Below, piece by piece: positions 39,401 through 48,006 of a DNA stretch of 53,081 nt. The translations under genes were made by a program, and so were the position numbers. The stretch is from positions 1 to 53,081 of the forward strand of contig NZ_FOJY01000012.1 in assembly GCF_900112085.1 (NCBI RefSeq), given 5' to 3'. A model generated the notes under the pieces. It ran no database searches and was not told the DNA's origin. It saw only the letters and a program-made list of their open reading frames with translations. Each line of letters starts with the position of its first letter. The stretch's first letter is position 1. This DNA comes from Acetitomaculum ruminis DSM 5522 (lineage in GTDB: Bacteria > Bacillota > Clostridia > Lachnospirales > Lachnospiraceae).

Positions 39401-39979
39401 AAAATTGCTACAGTAGATGCAAACGGACTTGTAAAAGCAGTAAAAGTGGGTACAGCAGTAATTACCGTAACCACAATTGATGGAAATAAAGCTGCAGAGT
39501 TTAAAGTGACTGTAAAAGCAGCTTCTATCAAATTAAATGCTAAAAAGGTAACATTATATACAAAAACCCTAACAAAGAAGAAACTTAAAGCAAGCGTAAG
39601 AGGATTAAGCAAGAAAGTAAAATGGAAATCTTCTAATTCAAAAGTTGCCAAAGTTGATTCAAATGGCGTAATTAAGGCGTTAAAGGCAGGTAAAACAACT
39701 ATTACAGCAATCTGCAATGGTAAAAAAGCAAGCTGTGTTGTTAATGTATTGGCACCGGTTCTTAAAGTAAATAAGAAGAGTGCTACAATTAAAAAAGGCA
39801 AAACCCTTACCCTTAAGACTACTGTTACACCAAGTGCTACTATAAAATGGGTATCAACCAATAAAAAAGTAGCAACAGTTAATTCTAAGGGAGTGGTTAA
39901 AGGCATAAGGTCTGGAAAAGCAATAATAAAAATTACCGCAAATGGCATTACTAAAACTGTAAAAATAACAGTTAAATAG
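33443..39979 (+). CDS. Giant exported protein with three tandem units, two transcobalamin-like DUF4430 domains and BIG2 C-terminus; B12-regulated
   Basis: The 2178-residue protein has a signal peptide cut near SYA-AENN. Three long repeat units start near residues 60, 551 and 1186, each opening EYL-x2-V...FxYGxxxPxYGxDTN and containing Ig-like stretches (W-x-SS...VIAI). Units 2 and 3 end in DUF4430 domains (about 1056-1170 and 1689-1803) with the GEMSGWMY-VNG signature; this family resembles the C-terminal domain of transcobalamin and intrinsic factor. Two helical repeats (about 1815-1940) and BIG2 domains (1945-2178) follow; no LPXTG. Together with the riboswitch it is probably a surface or secreted corrinoid-binding protein. 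GGAGG lies 6 bases before the ATG at 33443. No BtuFCD transporter is next to it. Confidence 0.9.
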   Translation: MKNKQRIALVLAALMMTTSSTPEALLTSYAAENNQTMASETQDDNLSNDTSQSTQEDAENLEYLNKVKDSFSYGSLSPVYGTDTNAIDFFKSKIEAKGYEGVEVSIENTEYTSTSEVLKDYASIAGDGTINYLNYDLENYSKMNNQKYAGINVTFKLKKGNAQTTLVKQVNVKWDEDKVKEQLTSKIADKITEDDIKGDNENLDEVKENLKLPNSVSGAGFADITWTSSNKNVIAITGYSWDDFSKGTITQPDEDTDVTLTANIKFNKTDYSDKEISIEKKFVVTVKAIDKAGVLAQMQEKLDTYYPESCVTDFNTGSKMDKDAITGDFNFPSLKKSKMPDSSGYKISFTSTDTTVNGFHVNIMRPLPGEESKVVTVTAKLEDRNNKELYVTKDLKFTIKPITSEEIDEQAALIEKIKADLKTGLLGTNTDAENITTNLATIYSGSYDSEGNVNWAKNKNQSSGIGVKVESFKSDNEDIIASGTLKYVATPKYNTNVTVSALLSSELFEKYAIAYPDNKDFAKLYQQEVTTTFKVTGTDGEKQADEPNAADVEYLKNVQDSFGYGAFTPEYGTDTNIVEFINKKIKSKGFEDVGVEFISASIDNTSSALENYSGIEANGDLKYLNYDLNNKPSSFWQKIAYWNANFKLTYKTATAEFTKRVNLNWDEEKIKDQLKTNAADKVTEDTIKGNNESLDTVKEDMKLPVAIDGASYVDVKWTSSDSDVIAIKEASGYGATSCDAKVSRPTEDKTVKLTATFKFTQTDYGSKDITITKDFDVTVKAVNAQEIMAEMQKQLDDNYTTDKLKGFYSGNAINADAVDEDILFVSGRKTGVDNYSDYTFEVLSDSDNVEISGYRASIYRPLVGQEATKAKITIKMTNKNNKALSVTKDFEFTLKPIEQSELDAAAKLMNAAKEDYKNALLGENEDIDHITKNMKRFFEVRYDESGNLYYARTKSNEIGTGIILDELNTTDPLNTGHYFDTSDTTILGTNSLVLVSTPKYNTKVTINSLLTSGEFGKYAKKYPENEDFAKLYRQPVSVDVTVLGTDGEDPNLEKQDIQVKFALSGDTLHKDGPHDAYLWWITQTEVTVKEDDTVMELLKKILADNNYTFEGSDSYISSITTPEGLKLAEKDNGEMSGWMYSVNGEIPGVYANQYKLKAGDVVQWFYSDDGKAVEVPEKQEEPDAADVEYLNNVVSKFAYGTFTPVYGKDTNICEYLKNEIESKGFEGVEVKLASANVAGSSVSIADCAGIAKNGDITYLNYDLNNKPGMFWQKTAYWEANFELIYKTAKTDLKKQINIPWDIDKVKAQVKTNVVDKVTPDSIKGENDSLDKVTTDITLPIRFNDASYVTVQWESSDESVIAIETPTGVLPTTCNAKVSRTDVDKTVKLTATFTFIQTESDAEAITLTKDYDVTVSRIDTKEILEEMQKKLDDNYTMEKLTNFYAGTPLVADAVDDDIQLLTSRKTGISGNYKYEAIANTDNLEVFGYRISVYRPLPGEEAQKASFTIKMTDKDNTALSVTKTFNLTLKPIAQSEIDETIRLMEAAKKDYSNAILGENSDINHIEKDMRSFQEVRFGENGNLFYARNYKEKIGNGIILDELNPDVPLDSGHYFDTSNDAIIGENSLKLYKTPQYNTVINIKSLLTSGEFGKYAKKYPENEDFAKLYRQPVSVDVLVLGTDGEDPGTEKQDINVSFGIYGNKKLGEGSYSKLETWFTNANVTVKEGTTVMELLKKMLEANHYTYEGSSNYISAITTPDGYRLAEFDEGEMSGWMYTVNGVLADVYANAYTLKNGDVVSWFYSPNGTVEELPQENNDETEAKAVDALIEAIGNVTYTAESKALIEAARSAYEKLTEAQKALVSKLETLETAEKAYEKLEEEAKDKESAKAVDELIEKIGEVKATAESKALIEAARSAYEKLTEAQKALVSKLETLETSEKTYDELTHVADLTLKKTSASLYEGATTKIIPLVAPDTAIEKGVIYTSSNEKIATVDANGLVKAVKVGTAVITVTTIDGNKAAEFKVTVKAASIKLNAKKVTLYTKTLTKKKLKASVRGLSKKVKWKSSNSKVAKVDSNGVIKALKAGKTTITAICNGKKASCVVNVLAPVLKVNKKSATIKKGKTLTLKTTVTPSATIKWVSTNKKVATVNSKGVVKGIRSGKAIIKITANGITKTVKITVK
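38942..39258 (+). repeat. Recent tandem duplication within the giant gene
   Basis: About 115 bases starting ACAGCAGAAAGCAAAGC at 38942 recur almost unchanged from 39143, an offset of 201 bases (67 codons). The encoded helical repeat is KALIEAARSAYEKLTEAQKA. Very few base changes indicate a young or homogenised duplication. Confidence 0.9.
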
Positions 39980-40065
39980 TAAAAAAACAAATTCTCTTTC
40001 TTAAAACAAAGCCAAAAATTTGGCAAATTAAACACAAAAACGCACAAAAATTAAAAACAGACCTG

Positions 40066-40102
40066 AAAGGCAGCTGATTGATTTCAGTTGCCTTTCCTTT
40101 TT
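40066..40102 (+). terminator. Terminator of the giant gene
   Basis: AAAGGCAGCTGA pairs with TCAGTTGCCTTT (one wobble pair), then CCTTTTT. Confidence 0.85.
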
Positions 40103-40166
40103 ATAAAAAAATAATAAATAAAATAGAAATTTATCTACAATAAATATTGAAAATATATGAAAAAGC

Positions 40167-40195
40167 TTGACACTATATACCTAAAAGTATATAAT
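40167..40195 (+). promoter_or_regulatory. Consensus promoter of rpsL-rpsG-fusA
   Basis: TTGACA (40167-40172), 17 bases, TATAAT (40190-40195): both boxes perfect. Confidence 0.93.
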
Positions 40196-40267
40196 GTTAT
40201 CTCGTGTATGGAGTTTTTTATACATTTATAGAACTATTTTATTTTATTACCGTAGGAGGTGAATTGG

Positions 40268-40687
40268 ATGCCAACATTTAACCAGTTAGTAAGAAAAGGA
40301 AGAACTTCTAATGTAAAGAAGTCAACTGCACCAGCACTTTTAAAGGGATATAACTCTCTTAGAAAGAAAGCTACAGATACAGCTTCACCACAAAAAAGAG
40401 GTGTATGTACAGCAGTTAAAACAGCTACTCCTAAGAAACCTAACTCAGCCCTTAGAAAAATCGCCAGAGTTCGTCTTTCAAACGGAATCGAAGTAACAAG
40501 CTACATTCCAGGTGAAGGTCATAACTTACAGGAACATAGCGTTGTTCTTATCAGAGGTGGAAGGGTAAAGGACTTACCTGGTACAAGATACCATATTATC
40601 AGAGGAACTCTTGATACAGCCGGTGTTGCAAACAGAAAACAGGCTCGTTCCAAATATGGTGCTAAGAGACCAAAAGCTGGAAAATAA
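40268..40687 (+). CDS. rpsL: 30S ribosomal protein S12
   Basis: The 139-residue protein begins [12 protein letters not shown] and has [31 protein letters not shown] and [15 protein letters not shown]12 acts at the decoding centre; the streptomycin-site lysines look wild type. AGGAGGT precedes the ATG at 40268. rpsG follows after 162 bases, including a small CCTGA/TCAGG hairpin. Confidence 0.97.
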   Translation: MPTFNQLVRKGRTSNVKKSTAPALLKGYNSLRKKATDTASPQKRGVCTAVKTATPKKPNSALRKIARVRLSNGIEVTSYIPGEGHNLQEHSVVLIRGGRVKDLPGTRYHIIRGTLDTAGVANRKQARSKYGAKRPKAGK

Positions 40688-40810
40688 TTTTGTAAGAACA
40701 ATCGCCTGACATATCAGGCAGAGTAATCACAAACAGAACTATGGTAGTGTTGGAATTCAAGCAGCATGAACACATAGAAAGACACATGTGAGTACCGATG
40801 AATTAATTGA

Positions 40811-41320
<510 letters not shown>

Positions 41321-41373
41321 TTATATATAGATTTATTTGTCTTTTGACTAAGTAAAATAAGGAGGAAAATACC

Positions 41374-43491
41374 TTGGCTGGAAGAGAATATCCATTGGAT
41401 AGAACTAGAAATATCGGTATTATGGCTCATATTGATGCTGGTAAAACAACATTAACAGAGCGTATTTTGTATTATACCGGTGTTAACTATAAAATTGGTG
41501 AAACTCATGATGGATCAGCTACAATGGACTGGATGGAGCAGGAACAGGAACGTGGTATCACTATCACTTCTGCTGCTACAACCTGTCATTGGACATTAGA
41601 AGATCATCATAAACCAAAGGCTGGAGCTAAAGAGCACAGAATTAACATCATTGACACACCAGGACACGTAGACTTTACAGTTGAAGTTGAGCGTTCTCTT
41701 CGTGTATTAGACGGAGCTGTTGGTGTATTTGATGCTAAAGCTGGTGTTGAGCCACAGTCAGAAAATGTATGGCGTCAGGCTGATACTTACAATGTACCTC
41801 GTATGGCTTTCATCAATAAGATGGACAAATTAGGTGCAGATTTCTACTATTCAGTACAGACAATTATTGATCGTCTTGGAAAAAATGCTATTCCTGTACA
41901 GATTCCTATTGGACAGGAAGATGATTTCATCGGTCTTATCGATTTATTCGAAATGGAAGCTTATTATTACAAAGATGATAAGGGTGAAGACATTGAAATC
42001 ACAGCTATCCCTGATGATTTAAAAGATAAAGCTGATGAGTGGCATCAAAACCTTGTTGAAAAGATTTGTGAATTAGATGATGATCTTATGGAACAGTATC
42101 TTGAAGACAATGAGCCAACAATCGAGCAGCTTAAAGCAGCTCTTAGAAAAGGAACAATCGCAAGTGAAGCTGTTCCTGTATTTTGTGGATCTGCTTACAA
42201 AAACAAAGGTGTTCAGAAATTACTTGACGGTGTTATCGAATACATGCCTGCTCCTATAGATGTACCTGATATCGCAGGTGTGGATTTAGAAGGTAATGAG
42301 ATTACCAGAGCATCATCAGATGATGAACCATTTGCAGCTTTAGCGTTTAAGATTATGGCTGACCCATTTGTTGGAAAACTTGCTTTCTTCCGTGTATATT
42401 CAGGAACTTGTAACTCAGGTTCTTATGTACTTAATGCTACAAAAGGAAAGAAAGAACGTGTTGGTCGTATCGTACAGATGCATGCTAACAAACGTAATGA
42501 AATTGATAAAGTATACGCAGGTGATATCGCAGCAGCTGTAGGTTTCAAACTTACAGGTACAGGTGATACAATCTGTGATGAAAATCATCCTGTAATTCTT
42601 GAGTCTATGGAATTCCCTGAACCGGTTATTGAGCTTGCTATTGAGCCTAAGACTAAAAATGACCAGGGTAAGATGGGTGAAGCTCTTGCAAAATTAGCAG
42701 AAGAAGATCCTACATTCCGTGCTCATACAAATCAGGAAACAGGCCAGACTATTATCGCTGGTATGGGTGAGTTACACCTTGAAGTTATTGTTGACCGTCT
42801 CCTTCGTGAGTTTAAGGTAGAAGCTAATGTTGGTGCGCCACAGGTTGCTTATAAGGAAACAATAACAAAAGCTGTTGATATCGACAGCAAATATGCTAAA
42901 CAGTCAGGTGGACGTGGACAGTACGGACATTGTAAAGTTAAATTTGAGCCTATGGATCCAAATGGTGAGGAAACCTTTAAGTTTGAATCAACAGTAGTTG
43001 GTGGTTCAATCCCTAAGGAATATATTCCAGCTGTTGGTGAAGGTATCGAAGAAGCTGCTCAAGCAGGTGTTCTTGCTGGATTCCCTGTACTTGGTGTTTC
43101 AGCAACAGTATATGATGGATCTTACCATGAAGTCGATTCATCAGAAATGGCATTCCACATCGCTGGTTCTATGGCATTCAAAGATGCTATGAGACAGGGT
43201 GATGCAGTTTTACTTGAGCCTATTATGAAGGTTGAAGTAACAATGCCAGAAGAATACATGGGAGATGTAATAGGAAGTTTGAACGCTAAACGTGGTCAGA
43301 TCGAAGGAATGGATGATGTAGGTAATGGAAAAATTGTTCGTGCATTCGTTCCACTTTCAGAAATGTTTGGTTACGCAACAGAGCTTCGTTCATCAACACA
43401 GGGACGTGGAAACTATTCTATGTTCTTTGAAAAATACGAACAGGCTCCAAAGAGTGTTCAGGAAAAGGTAATTGCTTCCTTGGCAAAATAA
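41374..43491 (+). CDS. fusA: Elongation factor G
   Basis: The 705-residue GTPase starts at TTG (AAGGAGG at 41359-41365) with [19 protein letters not shown], then the P-loop AHIDAGKTT, the switch regions and DTPGHVDF, and NKMDKLGAD. It promotes tRNA-mRNA translocation after peptide bond formation. Length and order are normal for EF-G1. tuf follows after 133 bases. Confidence 0.97.
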   Translation: MAGREYPLDRTRNIGIMAHIDAGKTTLTERILYYTGVNYKIGETHDGSATMDWMEQEQERGITITSAATTCHWTLEDHHKPKAGAKEHRINIIDTPGHVDFTVEVERSLRVLDGAVGVFDAKAGVEPQSENVWRQADTYNVPRMAFINKMDKLGADFYYSVQTIIDRLGKNAIPVQIPIGQEDDFIGLIDLFEMEAYYYKDDKGEDIEITAIPDDLKDKADEWHQNLVEKICELDDDLMEQYLEDNEPTIEQLKAALRKGTIASEAVPVFCGSAYKNKGVQKLLDGVIEYMPAPIDVPDIAGVDLEGNEITRASSDDEPFAALAFKIMADPFVGKLAFFRVYSGTCNSGSYVLNATKGKKERVGRIVQMHANKRNEIDKVYAGDIAAAVGFKLTGTGDTICDENHPVILESMEFPEPVIELAIEPKTKNDQGKMGEALAKLAEEDPTFRAHTNQETGQTIIAGMGELHLEVIVDRLLREFKVEANVGAPQVAYKETITKAVDIDSKYAKQSGGRGQYGHCKVKFEPMDPNGEETFKFESTVVGGSIPKEYIPAVGEGIEEAAQAGVLAGFPVLGVSATVYDGSYHEVDSSEMAFHIAGSMAFKDAMRQGDAVLLEPIMKVEVTMPEEYMGDVIGSLNAKRGQIEGMDDVGNGKIVRAFVPLSEMFGYATELRSSTQGRGNYSMFFEKYEQAPKSVQEKVIASLAK

Positions 43492-43624
43492 TTCCCATCA
43501 ATTAGGTAAATAAGGCTTGAAAATGCTATAGATTTAAAATATAATCTATAGTATTAGAGCCAATTTGTTTAGACAATAAACGAAAAGCCGTATGGTAGAA
43601 GATTTTAAGGAGGACGTTTTTAAA

Positions 43625-44818
43625 ATGGCTAAAGAAAAATTCGAGAGAAACAAACCACATTGTAATATTGGAACCATCGGTCACGTAGACCATGGTAAAA
43701 CAACTTTAACAGCTGCTATCACAAAGACATTAGCAGATAGACTTGGTCTTGATGAAGCTGTTGCTTTCGAGAACATCGATAAAGCTCCAGAAGAAAGAGA
43801 AAGAGGAATCACAATTTCTACAGCTCACGTTGAGTATCAGACAGAAAAGAGACATTATGCTCATGTTGACTGCCCAGGTCATGCTGACTACGTTAAGAAC
43901 ATGATCACAGGTGCTGCTCAGATGGACGGAGCTATCCTTGTTGTTGCTGCTACTGACGGAGTTATGGCTCAGACTAAAGAGCATATCCTTCTTGCTCGTC
44001 AGGTAGGTGTTCCATACATCGTTGTATTCATGAACAAATGTGATATGGTAGACGATGAAGAACTTCTTGAGTTAGTAGAAATGGAAATCAGAGAGTTATT
44101 AAGCGAGTATGACTTCCCAGGTGATGATGTACCAGTTATCCAGGGTTCAGCTCTTAAAGCTCTTGAGGATACATCAGGAGAATGGGGAGACAAGATCATG
44201 GAACTCATGGCTGCTGTTGATGACTATATTCCAGATCCACAGCGTGATACTGACAAACCATTCCTTATGCCTGTAGAGGACGTATTCACAATCACAGGTC
44301 GTGGTACTGTTGCAACTGGTAGAGTTGAGCGTGGTGTAATCAACCTCAACGAAGAAGTTGAAATCGTTGGTATTAAAGAAGAAACTCAGAAGACTGTTGT
44401 TACTGGTATCGAGATGTTCAGAAAACTTCTTGATCAGGGACAGGCTGGAGATAACATCGGAGCATTACTTCGTGGTGTATCAAGAGAAAACATCGTAAGA
44501 GGACAGGTTCTTGTTAAACCAGGTTCAATTACATGCCACAAGAAATTTACTGCTCAGGTTTACGTTTTAACAAAAGATGAAGGTGGACGTCATACTCCTT
44601 TCTTCAACAATTACAGACCACAGTTCTATTTCAGAACAACTGACGTAACAGGAGTTATCCAGTTACCAGAAGGAACAGAAATGTGCATGCCTGGAGATAA
44701 CGTAGAAATGACTATCGAAGTTATTCATCCAATCGCTATGGAGCAGGGTCTTACATTCGCTATCCGTGAAGGTGGTAGAACAGTAGGATCAGGAAGAGTT
44801 GCTTCTATCATCGAGTAA
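43625..44818 (+). CDS. tuf: Elongation factor Tu
   Basis: The 397-residue GTPase begins [19 protein letters not shown], followed by [21 protein letters not shown] and NKCDMVDD. It brings aminoacyl-tRNA to the ribosome. The ATG at 43625 was chosen since AAGGAGG at 43607-43613 lies 11 bases upstream; an upstream frame would include that site. Confidence 0.98.
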   Translation: MAKEKFERNKPHCNIGTIGHVDHGKTTLTAAITKTLADRLGLDEAVAFENIDKAPEERERGITISTAHVEYQTEKRHYAHVDCPGHADYVKNMITGAAQMDGAILVVAATDGVMAQTKEHILLARQVGVPYIVVFMNKCDMVDDEELLELVEMEIRELLSEYDFPGDDVPVIQGSALKALEDTSGEWGDKIMELMAAVDDYIPDPQRDTDKPFLMPVEDVFTITGRGTVATGRVERGVINLNEEVEIVGIKEETQKTVVTGIEMFRKLLDQGQAGDNIGALLRGVSRENIVRGQVLVKPGSITCHKKFTAQVYVLTKDEGGRHTPFFNNYRPQFYFRTTDVTGVIQLPEGTEMCMPGDNVEMTIEVIHPIAMEQGLTFAIREGGRTVGSGRVASIIE

Positions 44819-44852
44819 TTTCTTATTTATATCTTAAAAATATAGTAAATTT

Positions 44853-44886
44853 AAGGCTTCCGAGGATTTTCTTGGAAGCCTTTTTT
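44853..44886 (+). terminator. Terminator after tuf
   Basis: AAGGCTTCC pairs with GGAAGCCTT around GAGGATTTTCTT, followed by TTTTT. Confidence 0.93.
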
Positions 44887-44901
44887 ATCGTTAAAAACTC
44901 T

Positions 44902-45558
44902 TTATTTTATCATTTTATCCGCACCAATTTCAAAATGACATTTTACAATTCCGATATCTACCTGACTTAAAACGCCCCCTTTATCTTCGAATTCAACTGT
45001 CTCATCTTCATTTAGATGAATGATAAATTTCTGCTGATTAATTGCTGTTGGAGCTAAAAGTGCCATTTCTACACCGTTTTTAAACCACTCAGGTAAATCT
45101 CCATGCACATCTGTTACTTGCTCGATTTTTTTTGATTTTCGTTGTTTTCCGGAATTTTTTCCATATCCTATTGCTATAGATATTACCAATCGCTCCCCAG
45201 ATAAAATCTCGGCACCTATATTCTTTTTGTTAAAGGTTCCTGCCCAACAGGTATTAAGACCTAGACATTGTGCATATAAGACAAGTTTCTCTCCGTAATA
45301 ACCAATTCTTTGATCAAGTGTCTCATCATTGGGGCCTGCACATGCAATTACGCTAGGGGCAGACCCAAGCCCCATAGCCCTATTAAGAAGCTTGTTATAA
45401 GTATTCCCAGCATCTTCAATAAATTGCAAATGGATATTCCCTTCTTCATTTAGCTCAATAATTTTTTCATTTAGCTTTTGTATCTTCTCCGGTTCAATTT
45501 TGTCCGATTTATAATTTCTTACAGAATGTCTGAATAAAATAGCATCCTTTAACGTCAT
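44902..45558 (-). CDS. Nitroreductase-family protein
   Basis: The 218-residue protein has a nitroreductase N-terminus (LKDAILFRHSVRNYKSDKIE) and the later stretch EKLVLYAQCLGLNTCWAGTF, as in FMN-dependent nitroreductases. These reduce nitro compounds, quinones or flavins; the substrate is not shown. Near 45588-45600 is a palindrome ATACT-GTT-AGTAT that could be an operator, and the stretch 45650-45797 holds a broken remnant, perhaps of its regulator. AAGGAGG precedes the ATG. Confidence 0.85.
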   Translation of the reverse strand: MTLKDAILFRHSVRNYKSDKIEPEKIQKLNEKIIELNEEGNIHLQFIEDAGNTYNKLLNRAMGLGSAPSVIACAGPNDETLDQRIGYYGEKLVLYAQCLGLNTCWAGTFNKKNIGAEILSGERLVISIAIGYGKNSGKQRKSKKIEQVTDVHGDLPEWFKNGVEMALLAPTAINQQKFIIHLNEDETVEFEDKGGVLSQVDIGIVKCHFEIGADKMIK

Positions 45559-45587
45559 AATAAAACCTCCTTCTAACTCAAAAATAC

Positions 45588-45600
45588 ATACTGTTAGTAT
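45588..45600. promoter_or_regulatory. Palindrome upstream of the nitroreductase gene, possible operator
   Basis: ATACT-GTT-AGTAT is a perfect 5-base inverted repeat 30 bases before the nitroreductase ATG. The TACT-N-AGTA layout resembles quinone-responsive regulator boxes; this is a weak match. Confidence 0.3.
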
Positions 45601-45649
45601 ACTATGAATAGGAAAAACTTTGTTTATTTCCTTTTCTAAAAATTAATTC

Positions 45650-45797
45650 TTATTTTACTATATTGATAATCTGTTTCATATACTCTGTAAGTTCTAATTC
45701 AGGCTGATCTTTTATCATTTTCCCTAAATAACTTAATTTTTTTGGGCATCTGACATAGATTCACAAAGTTTTAGCGCCTCATTTTTGACTCTTTAAT
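45650..45797 (-). pseudogene. Decayed C-terminal remnant of an unidentified gene
   Basis: On the minus strand one frame reads VKNEALKLCESMSDAQKN then stop; a neighbouring frame continues LSYLGKMIKDQPELELTEYM...IVK to a stop at 45650. The break is at a run of seven A; one more A would join both parts into a single reading. The family is not recognised. It has no visible start or ribosome site, so it is a remnant. Confidence 0.4.
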
Positions 45798-45815
45798 TTA
45801 ATAATAAATTATTCA

Positions 45816-45843
45816 TTGATTTATAAAAATTTATTGTTATAAT
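45816..45843 (+). promoter_or_regulatory. Promoter of the secreted-protein/lipoprotein pair
   Basis: TTGATT (45816-45821), 16 bases, TATAAT (45838-45843). Confidence 0.6.
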
Positions 45844-45875
45844 ATAAATATGATAAAAATAGAGGGGGATTAATA

Positions 45876-46364
45876 ATGTTCAAAAAAAAATCACTAATAA
45901 TTTTAACTTTAATAATGACAGTTAGCTTTTCTAATGTTTCATTTGCATCTGGTAGATGTGATGAAGTTAATAAGCAAAATGCTATTGTGAAAGCTGCAAA
46001 TGGGGTGCAACTAATTTCTACAACGGTTAAAGATAAGGATGGAAACAAATATACCGTATATGGCAGTTCAGGTGCTTCAGGGAAAACTGCAACAATAAGA
46101 ACTGAATATGATGTTACTTACATAGGAGATGGTAAATCATCTAAGAAAGTGTATGGATACACCAAGACATTAGGTGCCAAAGCAAGTGTTTGTATGAGCG
46201 GTGGAGCGAAAAATACACTAGGTAAAACAGGAGTTAAAAAAAGTGGAAAATCAAACTATTATCAACCATCTACTAAATATATGTATAATGTAACCTCTAT
46301 TACAACTGGACATTCTTTTAGTTGTAATGGAAAATCTTACTCCGGATCAACAAGTTGGTATTAA
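45876..46364 (+). CDS. Small secreted protein of unknown function
   Basis: The 162-residue protein has a signal peptide (MFKKKSLIILTLIMTVSFSN, cut near SFA-SG). The mature part is about 137 residues, rich in Gly, Ser, Thr and Lys, with Cys residues in GRCDE, SVCMSGG and FSCNGK. It ends KSYSGSTSWY. No known domain was recognised. It is the first gene of a pair; the next start lies 2 bases after its stop. With the downstream ABC transporter it could be a secreted peptide/bacteriocin-type product, but the sequence alone does not show this. GGGGG precedes the ATG. Confidence 0.85.
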   Translation: MFKKKSLIILTLIMTVSFSNVSFASGRCDEVNKQNAIVKAANGVQLISTTVKDKDGNKYTVYGSSGASGKTATIRTEYDVTYIGDGKSSKKVYGYTKTLGAKASVCMSGGAKNTLGKTGVKKSGKSNYYQPSTKYMYNVTSITTGHSFSCNGKSYSGSTSWY

Positions 46365-46366
46365 AA

Positions 46367-47653
46367 ATGAAAAAAATAACAGTAATCCTTGTCATAGCTT
46401 GTCTTTTACTTTATCTATCTGCCTGTGGTGAGAAGGAAGCGGAAAACGATTCTTTTAAGAGTAATGTGCATGATGATTTAGTAGAAGGAATAAAACCATT
46501 TTACGATAATGGTGCATTTGCTTCCTATGGTGATGGTCTTCTTTATGGTCAGGACGGACTTTTAAAAGTATATGACTTTTCTACAAAAGAAAGATATGTT
46601 TTGTGTGGAAATACGAATTGTAAGCATTTTGGAAACGATTGTGCAGCCTGGTTTGGAGATAATTCTATGGGAGTGTTTGGTGCTGCGCTTTATAATGGAA
46701 AAGTATACTATTTCCAGAAAGATGACAAGGATATTAAATTGCACTCGCAAGATGTTACCGGAGAACAGCAAAAAGTTTTATATAAAATGGATTTAACGGA
46801 TGTAAAGGTTGGCTCTTATACCTTTGTTGATATTGTAAGAGCTATTTATCATAATGGCTATGTATGGGTGGAAGCAATATATGATGCCATAAAAGACAAA
46901 TCTGGAAACGATAGTGTAGAAACTAAGGTTATCCAGGGAATTAATCTTGAAACAGGGGATAGAATAGAACTAAGTACTCTTCCAAAAGTAGTTGATGAAG
47001 ATGCATCAGAATATTCAGAGATTGAATATATTGGAGACGGAGTTGTAATAGTAGGAAACATTACACCTTTAGGAAATAATGTTTCAAGGGAAGCTTATAT
47101 ACTATATGACATAGAAAGCAAAAGCACAAAAGAAATATATAAATCTGAATTAATATCTATATTAGATGAAGATGGTAATTATAATGGAGAACTTCCAGAA
47201 CTTCAATTTTTTGGTAAATATAAAGATAAATATGTCTGTACAAAATATTATGATGAAAATGTTAATGGCAATGATGGAAAGTTTGACATTTACTTATTTG
47301 ACACCGATAAGAAGACTTTTGAATTAGTAACAGATGGAATCGATGGATTTCCATTTTTTGAAAACAGATATTCTATGAAATCCTTGATAGATGGCTCAAA
47401 GCTTATTTATGAAGTATCAAAAGATGATAAGAGCGAAATTTATTATTATGATTTAGAGAAAAATGAATCTAAATTAGCTTTTACAGATGAAAAAAATTTA
47501 AAATATCGGTTAGTTGAAGAAACAGAAGATAAATTAATATTTAAAATTTATACAAATGTTGAAACTGATAGTAGTTTCAATATTTATACTATATCTAAAG
47601 AAGATTATTTAAAAGGAAAATTTGAAAATAAAGAGGAATTTTCTATAAAATGA
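46367..47653 (+). CDS. Lipoprotein with probable beta-propeller-like fold
   Basis: The 428-residue protein begins MKKITVILVIACLLLYLSAC, a lipobox (LSAC) with the Cys at residue 20. The rest is soluble and rich in repeated blocks such as GLLYGQDGLLKVYDFST, NGKVYYFQKDD and CTKYYDENV, resembling propeller blades. A CGNTNCKHFGNDCAAW cluster is a pattern seen in clostridial lipoproteins of unknown role. It starts 2 bases after the preceding gene and is coupled to it. Function unknown; it may sit with the ABC transporter on the membrane. Confidence 0.85.
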   Translation: MKKITVILVIACLLLYLSACGEKEAENDSFKSNVHDDLVEGIKPFYDNGAFASYGDGLLYGQDGLLKVYDFSTKERYVLCGNTNCKHFGNDCAAWFGDNSMGVFGAALYNGKVYYFQKDDKDIKLHSQDVTGEQQKVLYKMDLTDVKVGSYTFVDIVRAIYHNGYVWVEAIYDAIKDKSGNDSVETKVIQGINLETGDRIELSTLPKVVDEDASEYSEIEYIGDGVVIVGNITPLGNNVSREAYILYDIESKSTKEIYKSELISILDEDGNYNGELPELQFFGKYKDKYVCTKYYDENVNGNDGKFDIYLFDTDKKTFELVTDGIDGFPFFENRYSMKSLIDGSKLIYEVSKDDKSEIYYYDLEKNESKLAFTDEKNLKYRLVEETEDKLIFKIYTNVETDSSFNIYTISKEDYLKGKFENKEEFSIK

Positions 47654-47673
47654 TAGTATGAAGGCAAAAAGGT

Positions 47674-47698
47674 TATCCCCCGCATTAAGTGGGGGATA
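47674..47698. repeat. Lone GC hairpin similar to the P2 stem of the 165-base repeat
   Basis: TATCCCCCGC (47674-47683) pairs with GTGGGGGATA (47689-47698), one wobble, loop ATTAA. The C5GC...G5 plus TATA layout resembles the first hairpin of the dispersed repeat, without its inner part. It could also be a weak terminator of the lipoprotein gene, but a T-run lies only on the minus strand side. Confidence 0.5.
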
Positions 47699-47790
47699 TA
47701 ATAATAAAAAAATCCAAAGTTGAAATAAAGCTTAATTGTAAAAAATAATTAGAAAATATGTACATAGCGAAGAAAATATAATAAATGCCG

Positions 47791-48006
47791 GCATATTTAT
47801 TTTAGTATAGTATTAGGGGAAAAGAAAAATGAATAGTTTGAAGGTAATAGATTAAAAAGATATGGTAAAAAAGGGTTATAAATAATGAAAAAAATACTAA
47901 AATATGCATATTTATTCTAGTTTGGTATAAGGGAAAAAGAAAAATGAATTGTTTGAAGGTATTAGATTTAAATAAAAAGTATGGTAAAAAAGAGGCTTTA
48001 AAAAAT
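47791..48006 (+). repeat. Decayed tandem duplication of the ABC gene start
   Basis: Segment 47791-47887 (from GCATATTTAT through an ATG at 47829) is repeated at 47906-48006 with a 115-base offset. In the first copy the frame ATGAATAGTTTGAAGGTA is broken by a stop after six more codons; the second copy is the functional start of the ABC ATPase. It is an internal duplication, now decayed. Confidence 0.8.

Noticed and set aside
39382-40047. A 221-codon open frame on the minus strand opposite the BIG2 domains
   Set aside because: It is antisense to a well-supported gene, its composition reflects the Lys/Val/Thr repeats of the other strand, and it lacks a ribosome site.
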